Shown here piece after piece: positions 8,418-17,100 of a DNA stretch of 43,972 nt. Source of the stretch: an uncultured Ignavibacteria bacterium (GTDB lineage Bacteria; Bacteroidota; Ignavibacteria; Tepidaquicellales; Tepidaquicellaceae); the NCBI GenBank assembly GCA_937974175.1, contig CALJIG010000115.1, forward strand, positions 1-43,972, written 5' to 3'. The notes beneath the pieces were generated by a model, which ran no database searches, was not told the DNA's origin, and saw only the letters and a list, made by a program, of their open reading frames with translations. A program made the position numbers and the translations under genes. Each line of letters opens with the position of its first letter. Within the stretch, counting starts at the first letter, position 1.

Positions 8418-8550
8418 TATGATGAATTTAAACGCAAAGAGCGCAGAGATTTTCGCGAAGTACGCAAGGAATTTTATATAAAATCATATAGTCTTTCATA
8501 ATTTATTTCTCTGCGAACTTTGCGTATTCTTAGCGTCTTTGCGTTTAAAT
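8418..8550. repeat. Palindromic intergenic repeat, copy 2
   Basis: About 133 bp and nearly identical to copy 1, sharing TATGATGAATTTAAACGC, TTTTCGCGAAGTACGCAA and TTTCTCTGCGAACTTTGCGT. Its terminal inversion is better preserved: ATTTAAACGCAAAGAGCG on the left and TAGCGTCTTTGCGTTTAAAT on the right. It ends about 80 nt before the TerB-like gene. Together with copy 1 it occupies most of the 395-nt spacer between msrB and that gene, and nothing else is seen there. Confidence 0.8.
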
Positions 8551-8629
8551 CAATACTTTTTTAAGAGGAAAAAATAGTCTCTTTAGACTTTGTGCTATTA
8601 TCGGTAAATTTGCTAAAAATTTATTATAA

Positions 8630-9097
8630 ATGATACCACAATTCAAAAATCTCAGCGAAGAAGAAACAACAGCCCTGCTGGACGCTCCTGCTTTAATTGC
8701 AGTTTTAATTGCAGGCGCAGATAACAAAATAGATGAAAAGGAAATAGACTACTCATCAAAGATTGCTCATTACAGAGCAGGAAATAACGAATCAATTTTG
8801 CAAGGTTATTATGCTGAAGTAGATAAATTTATCGGCGATGCCATTACTCAGCAGATTAATTCCTTGCCTAAGGAATTAATTGACAGACAGCATATCATCA
8901 CAGAAGAGCTGGCTAAACTCAATGGTATTTTACCGAAGCTTGATAAAGGTTTTGCTACAGAACTATATAAAAGTTTCCTTTCGTTTGCAAAATCCGTAGC
9001 GCAATCATCGGGCGGTTTATGGGGATATGCATCTATCACTCCGGAAGAGGAAAGATTGCTTGGTTTATCAATGATAAATAATCCGGCGGGAATTTAA
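8630..9097 (+). CDS. TerB-like (tellurite-resistance TerB fold) protein
   Basis: A 155-residue all-helical cytoplasmic protein. The N-terminal half has the TerB/DjlA-like pattern of a hydrophobic helix followed by an acidic loop and helix: LIAVLIAGADNKIDEKEIDY (about residues 22-41), with acidic residues where TerB-fold proteins bind metal. The C-terminal half continues with helices and ends SITPEEERLLGLSMI. TerB-fold proteins are linked to envelope stress, but a biochemical function is not established here. It lies alone on the plus strand downstream of the palindromic repeats, and its stop codon overlaps that of the convergent nfeD gene by 3-4 nt. Fold assignment is by motif only. Confidence 0.7.
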   Translation: MIPQFKNLSEEETTALLDAPALIAVLIAGADNKIDEKEIDYSSKIAHYRAGNNESILQGYYAEVDKFIGDAITQQINSLPKELIDRQHIITEELAKLNGILPKLDKGFATELYKSFLSFAKSVAQSSGGLWGYASITPEEERLLGLSMINNPAGI

Positions 9098-9546
9098 TTT
9101 CCGCTTGTCGGTTTGACGTGAAGCTTTAAATCTTTTCTGTTAATAATTTCTACTAACGAGCCTTTCATTATCGGAACATCTGCGAATGCACTCCAGTATG
9201 TTCCGTTAATCTCTACTTTCCCTTTTGCTTCGTGAGGAATAATATCTTCTACGCATACAGCTGTCTTGCCATCAAGCTCATTATTTTCCACATTCAATTT
9301 ATCTTTCTTTCCTTTAAATATTTTTATAAAGTGTTTCCTTAAAAATACTAATGAAGTTAGAGAAAAAAATATAAATGAAATTATCTGCAGATTTAATGAC
9401 GGCAGTAAACCCATTAACTGCAGGATTGAAGTAATAAGCGCCCCTAAACCGAAGAAAAACAAAAAAAATCCGGGCACAAAAATCTCCAGTAAAAACATTA
9501 TCAGCGCTATTACAAACCAGAATATTTTTCCGTCAACGAATTCCAT
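9094..9546 (-). CDS. NfeD-family membrane protein
   Basis: A 150-residue short NfeD. The N-terminus is strongly hydrophobic with two to three membrane helices (about residues 8-26, 28-46 and 52-68). A soluble OB-fold domain follows (about 88-145: LDGKTAVCVEDIIPHEAKG, then VEINGTYWSAFAD). NfeD proteins are the usual genetic partner of SPFH/stomatin-family proteins and are thought to act in membrane microdomain organisation. Here the ATG overlaps the stop of the upstream SPFH gene (TGATG), a translationally coupled arrangement typical of this pair. Its 3' end overlaps the convergent TerB-like gene. Confidence 0.88.
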   Translation of the reverse strand: MEFVDGKIFWFVIALIMFLLEIFVPGFFLFFFGLGALITSILQLMGLLPSLNLQIISFIFFSLTSLVFLRKHFIKIFKGKKDKLNVENNELDGKTAVCVEDIIPHEAKGKVEINGTYWSAFADVPIMKGSLVEIINRKDLKLHVKPTSGN

Positions 9547-10553
9547 CAGCTTTCAGTATTAATTTCCGGAGGAAAATTGTCACCGGCAGGGTTATAGGTT
9601 GACGTTTTTACCACAGGTTTATTTACAGTCTCTTTCGTTTCGGAAGTTGTTTTAAACACACTGCTTACAGAAGCAACCATCGATGCAACATCAGATAAAT
9701 TAGAAGGGATTATCATTGTATTATTTTTCGATGCAAGCTTGCCGAATTCATTAAGATATTGCTCGGCAACTTTCAGATTCACCGCTTCTTTTCCTCCCGG
9801 CTCATTTATTGCCGAGGCAATTTCACGAATTCCTTTTGCTGTAGCAAGAGCTATTCTTTCAATTTCCTGTCCTCTACCTTCTGCTTCATTTATTCGTTTT
9901 AATTTTTCACCTTCAGATAAAGAAATTTTTTCCTGTCTGTCTCCGTCTGCATTATTTATTTTTGCCTGCTTATGGCCTTCAGATTCAGCTATGAGCGCGC
10001 GTTTCTCCCGCTCTGCTCTCATTTGTTTCTCCATCGCTCCTCTTATACTTTCAGGGGGAACAATGTTTTTTATTTCGTGCCGCGTAACTTTCAATCCCCA
10101 TGGCTCAGCTGCTTTGTCAACTGCCATAAGAATTTCACTATTAATTTTTTCCCGTTCCTCAAATGTTCTATCCAGCTCTATCTTGCCGATCTCACTTCTC
10201 ATTGTTGTCTGCGCAAGCTGTGTGGAAGCAAAAGCATAATTAGTTACACCATAAGAAGCTTTTACCGGATCCATTATCTGCATGTAAAGTATTCCATCGA
10301 CTTCGACCTGAATATTGTCTTTTGTAATACAAGTCTGCGGAGGTACATCAATAACCATTTCCTTCATTGTATGTCTGTACATAATGCGGTCAAAGAAAGG
10401 TATCAACAGATGAAAACCTGCATCAAGTGTTGCGTGATATTTCCCAAGCCGTTCCACAATAAAAATGGATTTCTGGGGAACTACAACTGCGGACTTAAAC
10501 AGCGCAATCAATACAAATAATGCTAAGAGCCCAAGAATAATTGTATATTCCAT
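9546..10553 (-). CDS. SPFH/Band 7 (stomatin/paraslipin-like) membrane protein
   Basis: 335 aa. One N-terminal membrane anchor (about residues 3-24) is followed by the Band 7 domain (about 28-200: FIVERLGKYHATLDAGFH, ERTFEEREKINSEI-type segment, PWGLKVTRHEIKNI). A long charged coiled coil comes next (about 185-240: EKQMRAEREKRALIAESEG and repeats of EGE/EAEG). The C-terminal tail contains Pro/Asn-rich sequence. This is the QmcA/paraslipin layout. Such proteins oligomerise at the membrane and associate with proteases or NfeD partners. It sits immediately upstream of nfeD with overlapping stop and start codons, and 30 nt downstream of the SH3-type lipoprotein gene. Confidence 0.93.
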   Translation of the reverse strand: MEYTIILGLLALFVLIALFKSAVVVPQKSIFIVERLGKYHATLDAGFHLLIPFFDRIMYRHTMKEMVIDVPPQTCITKDNIQVEVDGILYMQIMDPVKASYGVTNYAFASTQLAQTTMRSEIGKIELDRTFEEREKINSEILMAVDKAAEPWGLKVTRHEIKNIVPPESIRGAMEKQMRAEREKRALIAESEGHKQAKINNADGDRQEKISLSEGEKLKRINEAEGRGQEIERIALATAKGIREIASAINEPGGKEAVNLKVAEQYLNEFGKLASKNNTMIIPSNLSDVASMVASVSSVFKTTSETKETVNKPVVKTSTYNPAGDNFPPEINTES

Positions 10554-10583
10554 TTTTTAAAAATTATTTATTTAAAAATTTAT

Positions 10584-11351
10584 CTATCCTGCCCATGGCA
10601 AGTCTGCAACATTTTCCCTGAAATCTTTAAGACGCACCCAGCCTTGTTTTCCATTGGCTGTTTTTAATAAATACCAGTCGCATTCATATTCATCCTCATA
10701 GCCTGCTTCATTTTTACATACAGGAGAAATATCACACTTAATTAAAGAAAATTTTGTTCCTGGTTTAAGATTTTCAACAACATCCGATTTATCATCTCTG
10801 GATTTCAAAATCTTAAAAGAGTTGTTAACGGTCCCTTCAACGTCAGTAATATCATAAGTATCTTTTTTTACAGGTACAAGCTTACCGCTTTCTTTATCTA
10901 CAACATACTCACCGTGCAGAGTCCAGAAACCCATAAAATCATTGGTTAAAATTTTTCCATTCCCGGGTATTTCCACACTGCCCCAAAGTTTTATGCTTCC
11001 AAGCGGAACAACTTCTTTGCTTTTATACTTGTAAAAAAAATACTCTCCTACATCTCCTACTGCAAAACATGAAACCATTACTACAGGCAGCTTGTCATCA
11101 GGTTCTATACTTACAATCTTTACTTCAAAGACTTCAGCTTCGGCACATTTATCTTTATATACTGCTCCGTTTATATTTACGGAAAAATCTCCCGCAAGAT
11201 AGCTGTACATTCCGTCGTTAGTAACAAATGAGACGGTTACTCTGTCAAGAATATTATCGTGATTAAGGTCGCCGCTAAGCATAGTATCTTTAGTGCCCGC
11301 AAAGCCGCAGCCCGTTACTAACATCAAACAAATAAAAAATATTTTTCTCAA
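10584..11351 (-). CDS. Lipoprotein with C-terminal SH3-like domain
   Basis: 255 aa. The N-terminus (MRKIFFICLMLVTGCG) is a lipoprotein signal with lipobox VTGC and lipidated C15. Residues about 26-50 read SGDLNHDNILDRVTV, a VCBS/FG-GAP-like calcium-loop motif. The middle is a beta-rich domain of unknown family. The last 75 residues resemble a bacterial SH3 domain (LKPGTKFSLIKC, then WYLLKTANGKQGWVRLKDF). It is probably periplasmic or cell-surface. It lies 18 nt after the LVIVD-repeat cargo gene and 30 nt before the SPFH gene, so it is likely part of a four-gene operon. Specific function unknown. Confidence 0.8.
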   Translation of the reverse strand: MRKIFFICLMLVTGCGFAGTKDTMLSGDLNHDNILDRVTVSFVTNDGMYSYLAGDFSVNINGAVYKDKCAEAEVFEVKIVSIEPDDKLPVVMVSCFAVGDVGEYFFYKYKSKEVVPLGSIKLWGSVEIPGNGKILTNDFMGFWTLHGEYVVDKESGKLVPVKKDTYDITDVEGTVNNSFKILKSRDDKSDVVENLKPGTKFSLIKCDISPVCKNEAGYEDEYECDWYLLKTANGKQGWVRLKDFRENVADLPWAG

Positions 11352-11369
11352 AGGGTATTTTCTTAATTC

Positions 11370-12737
11370 TTATTTTAATAATGTAAGCTTTCTGGTCTCT
11401 GAATAATTCTTAGACTCAATTTTATAAAAATATGTTCCGCTTGTTAAATTGAATCTATTTGCATCAAGTTTTATTTCATAGCTGCCTTTGTTGTAAGTTC
11501 CGTTCACTAAGTCAGCAGCAATTTTTCCCTGTATATCATAAACTTTTATCATTACAAAAGAATTTTCCGGAATAGAAAATTTTATATTTGTCTCAGGATT
11601 AAATGGATTCGGATAATTCTGAGATAATGAATAATTATCCGCTATACCTGAAATTTCATTGGGTGTAATATTTGTTGCCGGACCCATTTTTAAAACATAT
11701 AACCCCGTTGCAATATCTGCCGCCAAAATTTTCTTTGAAGCAAAGTACGGATAAACATTCCAGCATCCCTGATATGCAGTTCCGCTTCCGGGATATGTGT
11801 CATAATGCCCGACTTCAACAGGAGCATTTCTATTGGCAATGTTATAAACAATTACACCTGCTCTGTAATGAGCAAGATATAAACTGTCTCCTCTAATGTA
11901 TGCATTATGAACCATTGAAACTTCATAGGGGTTTATATCATATACCTGCACCGGAGCTGATAAATTTTGTATATTCCATATCTTTGCATGATTTCCTCCG
12001 CCTTCATCCGTAGTAACTAAATATTTCCTGTCCTCTGTAACCCATGCGTTGTGAGTAACTGCATTAGGATAAGTGAACTGATAAATAAGCTTTATGCTGT
12101 CTTTATTTCTTGCATCTAAAACTGTGCAATATCCGTCATTGATACATGCAGCAAAAATTGTATCGTTCTTCACCTGGCAATCGTGTACATACCGTGTTCC
12201 CCATTGCCCTCTTTTTACCGGATTAACAGGGTCGGTAAGATCTAAAATAAATACTCCTCCATTATTATAGTTGCCGCCGCTGCAGTATAAATATTTTCCT
12301 TCAATAGAAATTGTATGCGAACGTGTATATCCTGAAAAGGTAAAGCTCTTTATATAATGCACTGAGTCAGGCAGGTATTGTAAGTCTACAATCTGCACAC
12401 CTTGTCCGCCCTCTGAAACTATGTAAGCATAGTGCTGATAAGTTTTGAACTCGCGATAGTTATATGTTGAACCAAGTCCCGGAACAGTTCCGCAGTTTCT
12501 TATTGTGGTCGGTGCATCCGTTACATCGTAGAAAGTTGTTCCTGCATAGTGCCCGAGCAGAGCATACTCTCTGCCATTGGGAGCAGTATATCCCCATACC
12601 GATGAATAATGAAATCCTGCAGGAATTCCTCCCGCTGTATATTCGTTTTTATTTCCCAGCAGAGACATATTATTTATAGACTGTCCGAAGGAAAAATTAG
12701 CAAGAATAGTTAAAATTATTAATAATACTTTTTTCAT
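11370..12737 (-). CDS. LVIVD-repeat (choice-of-anchor B-like) protein with T9SS sorting domain
   Basis: 455 aa with a signal peptide (residues 1-18, ending FSFG). The body is an LVIVD-type beta-propeller: repeated strands such as GTTFYDVTDAP, GVQIVDLQYL, GVFILDLTDPVNPVKRGQW and AGVIVYNIANRNAPVEVGHY. His residues recur in HTISIE, VHDCQV, THNAWV and VHNAYI, as in the choice-of-anchor B family. The last about 80 residues are the T9SS type A sorting domain (LSQNYPNPFNPETNI through TSGTYFYKIE to RKLTLLK). It is probably exported and attached to or released from the cell surface. First gene of a minus-strand operon with the lipoprotein, SPFH and nfeD genes. Confidence 0.9.
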   Translation of the reverse strand: MKKVLLIILTILANFSFGQSINNMSLLGNKNEYTAGGIPAGFHYSSVWGYTAPNGREYALLGHYAGTTFYDVTDAPTTIRNCGTVPGLGSTYNYREFKTYQHYAYIVSEGGQGVQIVDLQYLPDSVHYIKSFTFSGYTRSHTISIEGKYLYCSGGNYNNGGVFILDLTDPVNPVKRGQWGTRYVHDCQVKNDTIFAACINDGYCTVLDARNKDSIKLIYQFTYPNAVTHNAWVTEDRKYLVTTDEGGGNHAKIWNIQNLSAPVQVYDINPYEVSMVHNAYIRGDSLYLAHYRAGVIVYNIANRNAPVEVGHYDTYPGSGTAYQGCWNVYPYFASKKILAADIATGLYVLKMGPATNITPNEISGIADNYSLSQNYPNPFNPETNIKFSIPENSFVMIKVYDIQGKIAADLVNGTYNKGSYEIKLDANRFNLTSGTYFYKIESKNYSETRKLTLLK

Positions 12738-12816
12738 TTAGTTTTAATTATGGTTATCAATATCTGTAAGTTCTTTTTAATTATCAATCTCAATTATTAT
12801 ATTAATATTGTCGATT

Positions 12817-13545
12817 ATGAGAGAAAAATCAAAATTTCTAACTGCATTCTGGAAAAACTTAGTGATGGCAAATTATGAAATTGATGCCGGATTACTTAGT
12901 GATTTTGTTCCTGAAAAAACGGAGCTTGATTTCCACAATTCAAAGTGCTTCGTAAGTCTTGTCGGCTTTATGTTCTTGGATACAAAGGTACTGGGTATCC
13001 CTATTCCATTTCACAGAAATTTTGAAGAAGTGAATTTAAGATTTTACGTGAAACATAAATCAGGAAATGACGGCAATGAAATAAAAAGAGGAGTTACCTT
13101 TGTAAAAGAAATCGTCCCGAAGTCTTTAATAAAACTTGTTGCTAATAATATTTATGCCGAGAAGTATGATTCAATGCCTATGAAAAATGAACTAAGCATT
13201 TCAGATATAGCAATTAACGTTGGGTATTTCTGGAATTTTGAAAATGACTGGAATTATGTTAAAGCAGGTGCCGATAAAAAATCTTTCATGGCAGCACCCG
13301 GTTCAGAGGAAGAGTTTATTACGGAACATTACTGGGGATACACGAAGGTCAACGAGCATCAGACTTCTGAATATCAGGTTGAGCATCCGAAATGGAAACT
13401 GCACGATGTTAAAAATCACGAAATAAACTGTGACTTCGGAAAACTATACGGTGAAAGATTTTCAATATTGAATAAAACAATCCCTTCTTCTGTTTTTCTT
13501 GCCGAAGGCTCGGATATAATAGTCCGCAAAGGATGTAAACTATAA
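12817..13545 (+). CDS. DUF2071 (YqjF-like) protein
   Basis: About 242 aa from the ATG at 12817; a TTG at 12808 would add three residues, and neither start has a good SD. The sequence matches the DUF2071/YqjF pattern: FLTAFWKNLVMANYEIDAGL at the start, ending VP for the usual Leu-Pro region, then CFVSLVGFMF and NLRFYVKH, and a later EHYWGYT segment. This family has an acetoacetate-decarboxylase-like beta fold with unknown substrate. It is cytoplasmic, with no signal peptide. It is divergent from the LVIVD cargo gene (about 79 nt between starts) and 26 nt upstream of the membrane protein gene, so those two may be co-transcribed. Confidence 0.85.
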   Translation: MREKSKFLTAFWKNLVMANYEIDAGLLSDFVPEKTELDFHNSKCFVSLVGFMFLDTKVLGIPIPFHRNFEEVNLRFYVKHKSGNDGNEIKRGVTFVKEIVPKSLIKLVANNIYAEKYDSMPMKNELSISDIAINVGYFWNFENDWNYVKAGADKKSFMAAPGSEEEFITEHYWGYTKVNEHQTSEYQVEHPKWKLHDVKNHEINCDFGKLYGERFSILNKTIPSSVFLAEGSDIIVRKGCKL

Positions 13546-13571
13546 TTTTTTAGAAATAAAATTTAACCCCA

Positions 13572-14036
13572 ATGCCCGCAGTAAAAAAAATTCTTGTATT
13601 AGTCTCCATTTTCTTTTATTTAATTTCATTATTTAGCCCGGCATATATAGGATTGCAGAGTGATAATTCATGGAACGGATTTATGTGTCTCGGCTTCGGA
13701 TGGATGGCGTTAGTATGGAACCCCATTGGCTTTTTTGCCTGGCTGGCAAATTTTCCATATTTTGTAAACGTTGTAATGGTGCTGATTTCAAAAAAAATAT
13801 GGTCGAGGATAGCAACTTCTATTATAGGAGCAGTTAGTCTTTTCCTAGCTCTTGGAGCGTTTGATGTAACTTATCTGATGAGAGACGAGGGAGGAAATAC
13901 TGAACTTGCAGATTATGGAGCCGGATTATACCTATGGATTTTTAGCATGATTATAATGGTAGTTGCCGCAGCATTGCCGGGAGAGAAAAAACCAGTTGAA
14001 GTGCATTATATAAATAATCCTAATCCGATTAAATAA
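13572..14036 (+). CDS. Four-helix membrane protein of unknown function
   Basis: 154 aa, strongly hydrophobic, with predicted membrane segments at about residues 5-25, 38-75 (one long or two short), 80-105 and 118-140. It ends in a polar tail (KKPVEVHYINNPNPIK). I recognise no family. The aromatic motif LGFGWMALVWNPIGFFAWLANF is notable. It follows the DUF2071 gene by 26 nt and is followed by a strong bidirectional-looking terminator. Confidence 0.7.
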   Translation: MPAVKKILVLVSIFFYLISLFSPAYIGLQSDNSWNGFMCLGFGWMALVWNPIGFFAWLANFPYFVNVVMVLISKKIWSRIATSIIGAVSLFLALGAFDVTYLMRDEGGNTELADYGAGLYLWIFSMIIMVVAAALPGEKKPVEVHYINNPNPIK

Positions 14037-14047
14037 TTTTTATAAAA

Positions 14048-14092
14048 TAAAAAAGGACCTGCCGATTCGCCAGAATGACAGGTCCCTTTTTT
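14048..14092. terminator. Bidirectional hairpin terminator
   Basis: GGACCTG (14055-14061) pairs with CAGGTCC (14079-14085). The stem is flanked by an A-run on the left and CTTTTTT on the right, so it can terminate transcripts arriving from either side. It lies between the convergent membrane protein gene and the 1337-aa cargo gene. The loop contains GATTCGCCAGAATGA, reminiscent of short GTCATTC-type interspersed sequences. Confidence 0.85.
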
Positions 14093-14125
14093 CCTTATGA
14101 ATTTACTACTATGATATAAACAGCT

Positions 14126-17100
14126 TTATTTTATTAACATCATTTTTTTTGTCATAGTAAATGATTCTGTCTCTATCCTATAGAAATACACACTGCTTGC
14201 CAGAGATGAGGCGTTGAAGTCAACAGTGAAATACCCTGCATCTTTTTTCTCATTCACAATATTTGCAACAAGCCTTCCTGAAATATCATACACGTTTATT
14301 TTTACAAACGATTCTTTCGGAATATCAAAATTAATTTTCGTTGTCGGATTAAAAGGATTCGGATAGTTCTGAGATAAATCCCATTTACCTGGCACACCTA
14401 CCTGAACTGTATTTACAAGAGTATGATATTCGTAGTTACCATTGAAATCGATTTGTTTCAGTCTGTATTTATAACTTGCTGTCGGCACATTCCTGTCTTC
14501 AAATTTATATAAAATTTCTTCGTTTGTTGTCCCTTTGCCCTGTATATTTCCTACTTTGTTCCATAAAGTAGTTCCTTCTTTTTTACGTTCAATATCAAAA
14601 CCCGAGTTATTTACTTCTGATGAAGTCTTCCAGTTTAAAGTTACACTGTTTTTATTTACGGTGGATGTAAACGAAGCAAGTTCAACAGGTAGCAATCCGT
14701 CATCACTCATAACAAACGAGGAGAATCCGGGAGTCTCGAAAGAAATATCAACTATGTCTCCGTTTATTGTAATAGTTGGTGTGAAAGTTTGAACATAGGT
14801 ATTAGCCGGACCAAGCCTGTGGATTTTGCATCCGTTATAATTATTTCCTGCGTTTCCAAATCCTGAATGTATTGATGAAAAGAAATCCATCTCTGCTTTT
14901 GTAGCATAGATGTGAACGGTTACATTATCGGTCGGCTGAGTTGTAGGAGTAATTGTTAATACTCTATCCATTACCGTAAAACCGTTAATAATAGTTGTAT
15001 CACCGCCTGCACCGCTTACTGTTACAGTGGTGTTTCCCAGATTGGAAGTGCCCGTAGAAAGCTTTGCGATAATGCCTCCGTTATTACTAAAACTAACCGA
15101 AGCTCCGGCTCCCACATTACCTGCAGTAGAACCATTTATTATAGACGGAGAAAGAGGAAATGAATATTCAAAATAATTTGTATTGTTTGGCGCAGTGGTA
15201 AATGAAAAATATGCTGTGCCAAGTGAAGGACTTAAAAATATATTTCCTGCTGTTCCGTTACTGTAATTATTTGAAAGATTTAAATCCCATGAGTTTAATG
15301 AGCAATCAGTAGTGCTTACCGAAGCAAGACAATTTCTTGTTACTCCGCCGACAGAATTGAAATCTCCCATCATATAAAGTGATGTAGATGTACCAAACAT
15401 TGAACGAACGGTGGAGCCCGGATATGTAGAGGCAGAATTATTAAATGTACTAACTAATACGGGACTAGCTCCTGACATATCAACTTTCGCAAGTCTTCGT
15501 ACATTTGTATTTCCCATAAACTCACTAAACGCTCCTCCGAAATACATATATTTTGAACCGTCATACCAGCCTGATGCAACCAAGCCGCCGCTAACCTGAT
15601 AATCGAAATCTGAAATTCCTGTTGCAATATCGATAGAGTTTAAGTTCATTCCGCCTGAGTTAGATCCGACCAATAACGATCTTCCGTTTGGTGAAAGAGT
15701 AAAAAATCTGCATGTTGCAGGTGAAAGATAATCTACATCTGTATCGAATGCAGATGCGTTTCCGTCAGATGTTAACAATGCAGCAATGTGATGTCTATTC
15801 CACGTATTATTATCATTGTCTGTATAATTTGAAAACTGTCCCCAGAAAAATAATGTATCATTTGTCTTATTTAATGTCATGCATGTTCCGCCGCCGCCGC
15901 CTATTATATCGTTAAAGCTTGGCGGAGCAAATGATGTATTTAATGTTCCGTCGGAATTTAAAGATGCAAGATATTTTCTGGCCGTTCCCGCTACATTGTT
16001 AAACATTCCGCCTATATAAATCTTGCCTGAAGTCTTATCTATACAAATACCATTTATCTGACCGTCTACGTTACAAGACCAGTCAAATACATTGCCTGTT
16101 GAAGAACTAAAAGCAAATATATTATTCCTTGTAAAAGATGTTCCGCTCTTCGAATAAACTTTGCTGAATCCTCCCGCAACAAAAATTGTATCGCCTGTGA
16201 TTGAAGCTGTTATTTGTCTCGCCATTCCTCCATCGCCTATCAGCGGAAAGTTTAAGCACGATGCAGGAGAAGTTGTGGAAGCATTTAGCGTTCCGCTTAC
16301 CGGTGCAAATTGATTGAACCCCTTCTGCGCTATTACTGCAAAACTGAAATCAGTTCCGCAAGGAAGGTCCTCTATGGTTATTGAATTTCCTGCTGTTATT
16401 ATCGGAGCTAGTGAATTAGCTGCCAGAGGGTCTGTTGCAGATACAGGCGGAGTAGTGCCGTATCTGTAAAATATATAATAACTATCGCCTGCGCCGCCGG
16501 ACCAGTTTAATGTAATACTGTTGCTCGTTGCTGAACCAAGCGATACAGATGAAGGTGAATGTAAATAATTATCACCGCCATTGAATTCTACGATAGAGTA
16601 TCTGCTGCCGTCTGCAACAAATAAATTTCCTCTTTCTGTCCAGCTAATGCCGTAGCATTGTCTTATCATGCATGCAGTAAATCCGTCAGCTTTTTGATTT
16701 GAAAAAATAGTAGCAAACTGTGCTGTCAAATCTGCATATCCCAAAACATTTTCAGCCGGAGCATTGTTGGTCGCGGGAAATGTATTCCAAATAAGTATTC
16801 TTGTCCCGCTTGTTGCTATAGCGAGTTTTTCGCTAAATGCACTAATGGAAACAGCTTTCGGACTGTTGAAACTTGTAGATGTATTTGTTTCTTGATTTAC
16901 ATTTGCAGAGAAATTTGTCTGTCCTAAAACAACATCTGCAGCTTTGCCGTTTGTAGAAGGTATTGAATTATAAATTAATGCGCGGTTCTCATCCATAGAA
17001 ACTATAACAAGCTTTCCTCCGGAAGTAACAGCAGCATCGACAGGTGTATGTAAAGTTGATGCAGTTGATGTATTGCCGTTTGAAACCGGGAATGTATGCG

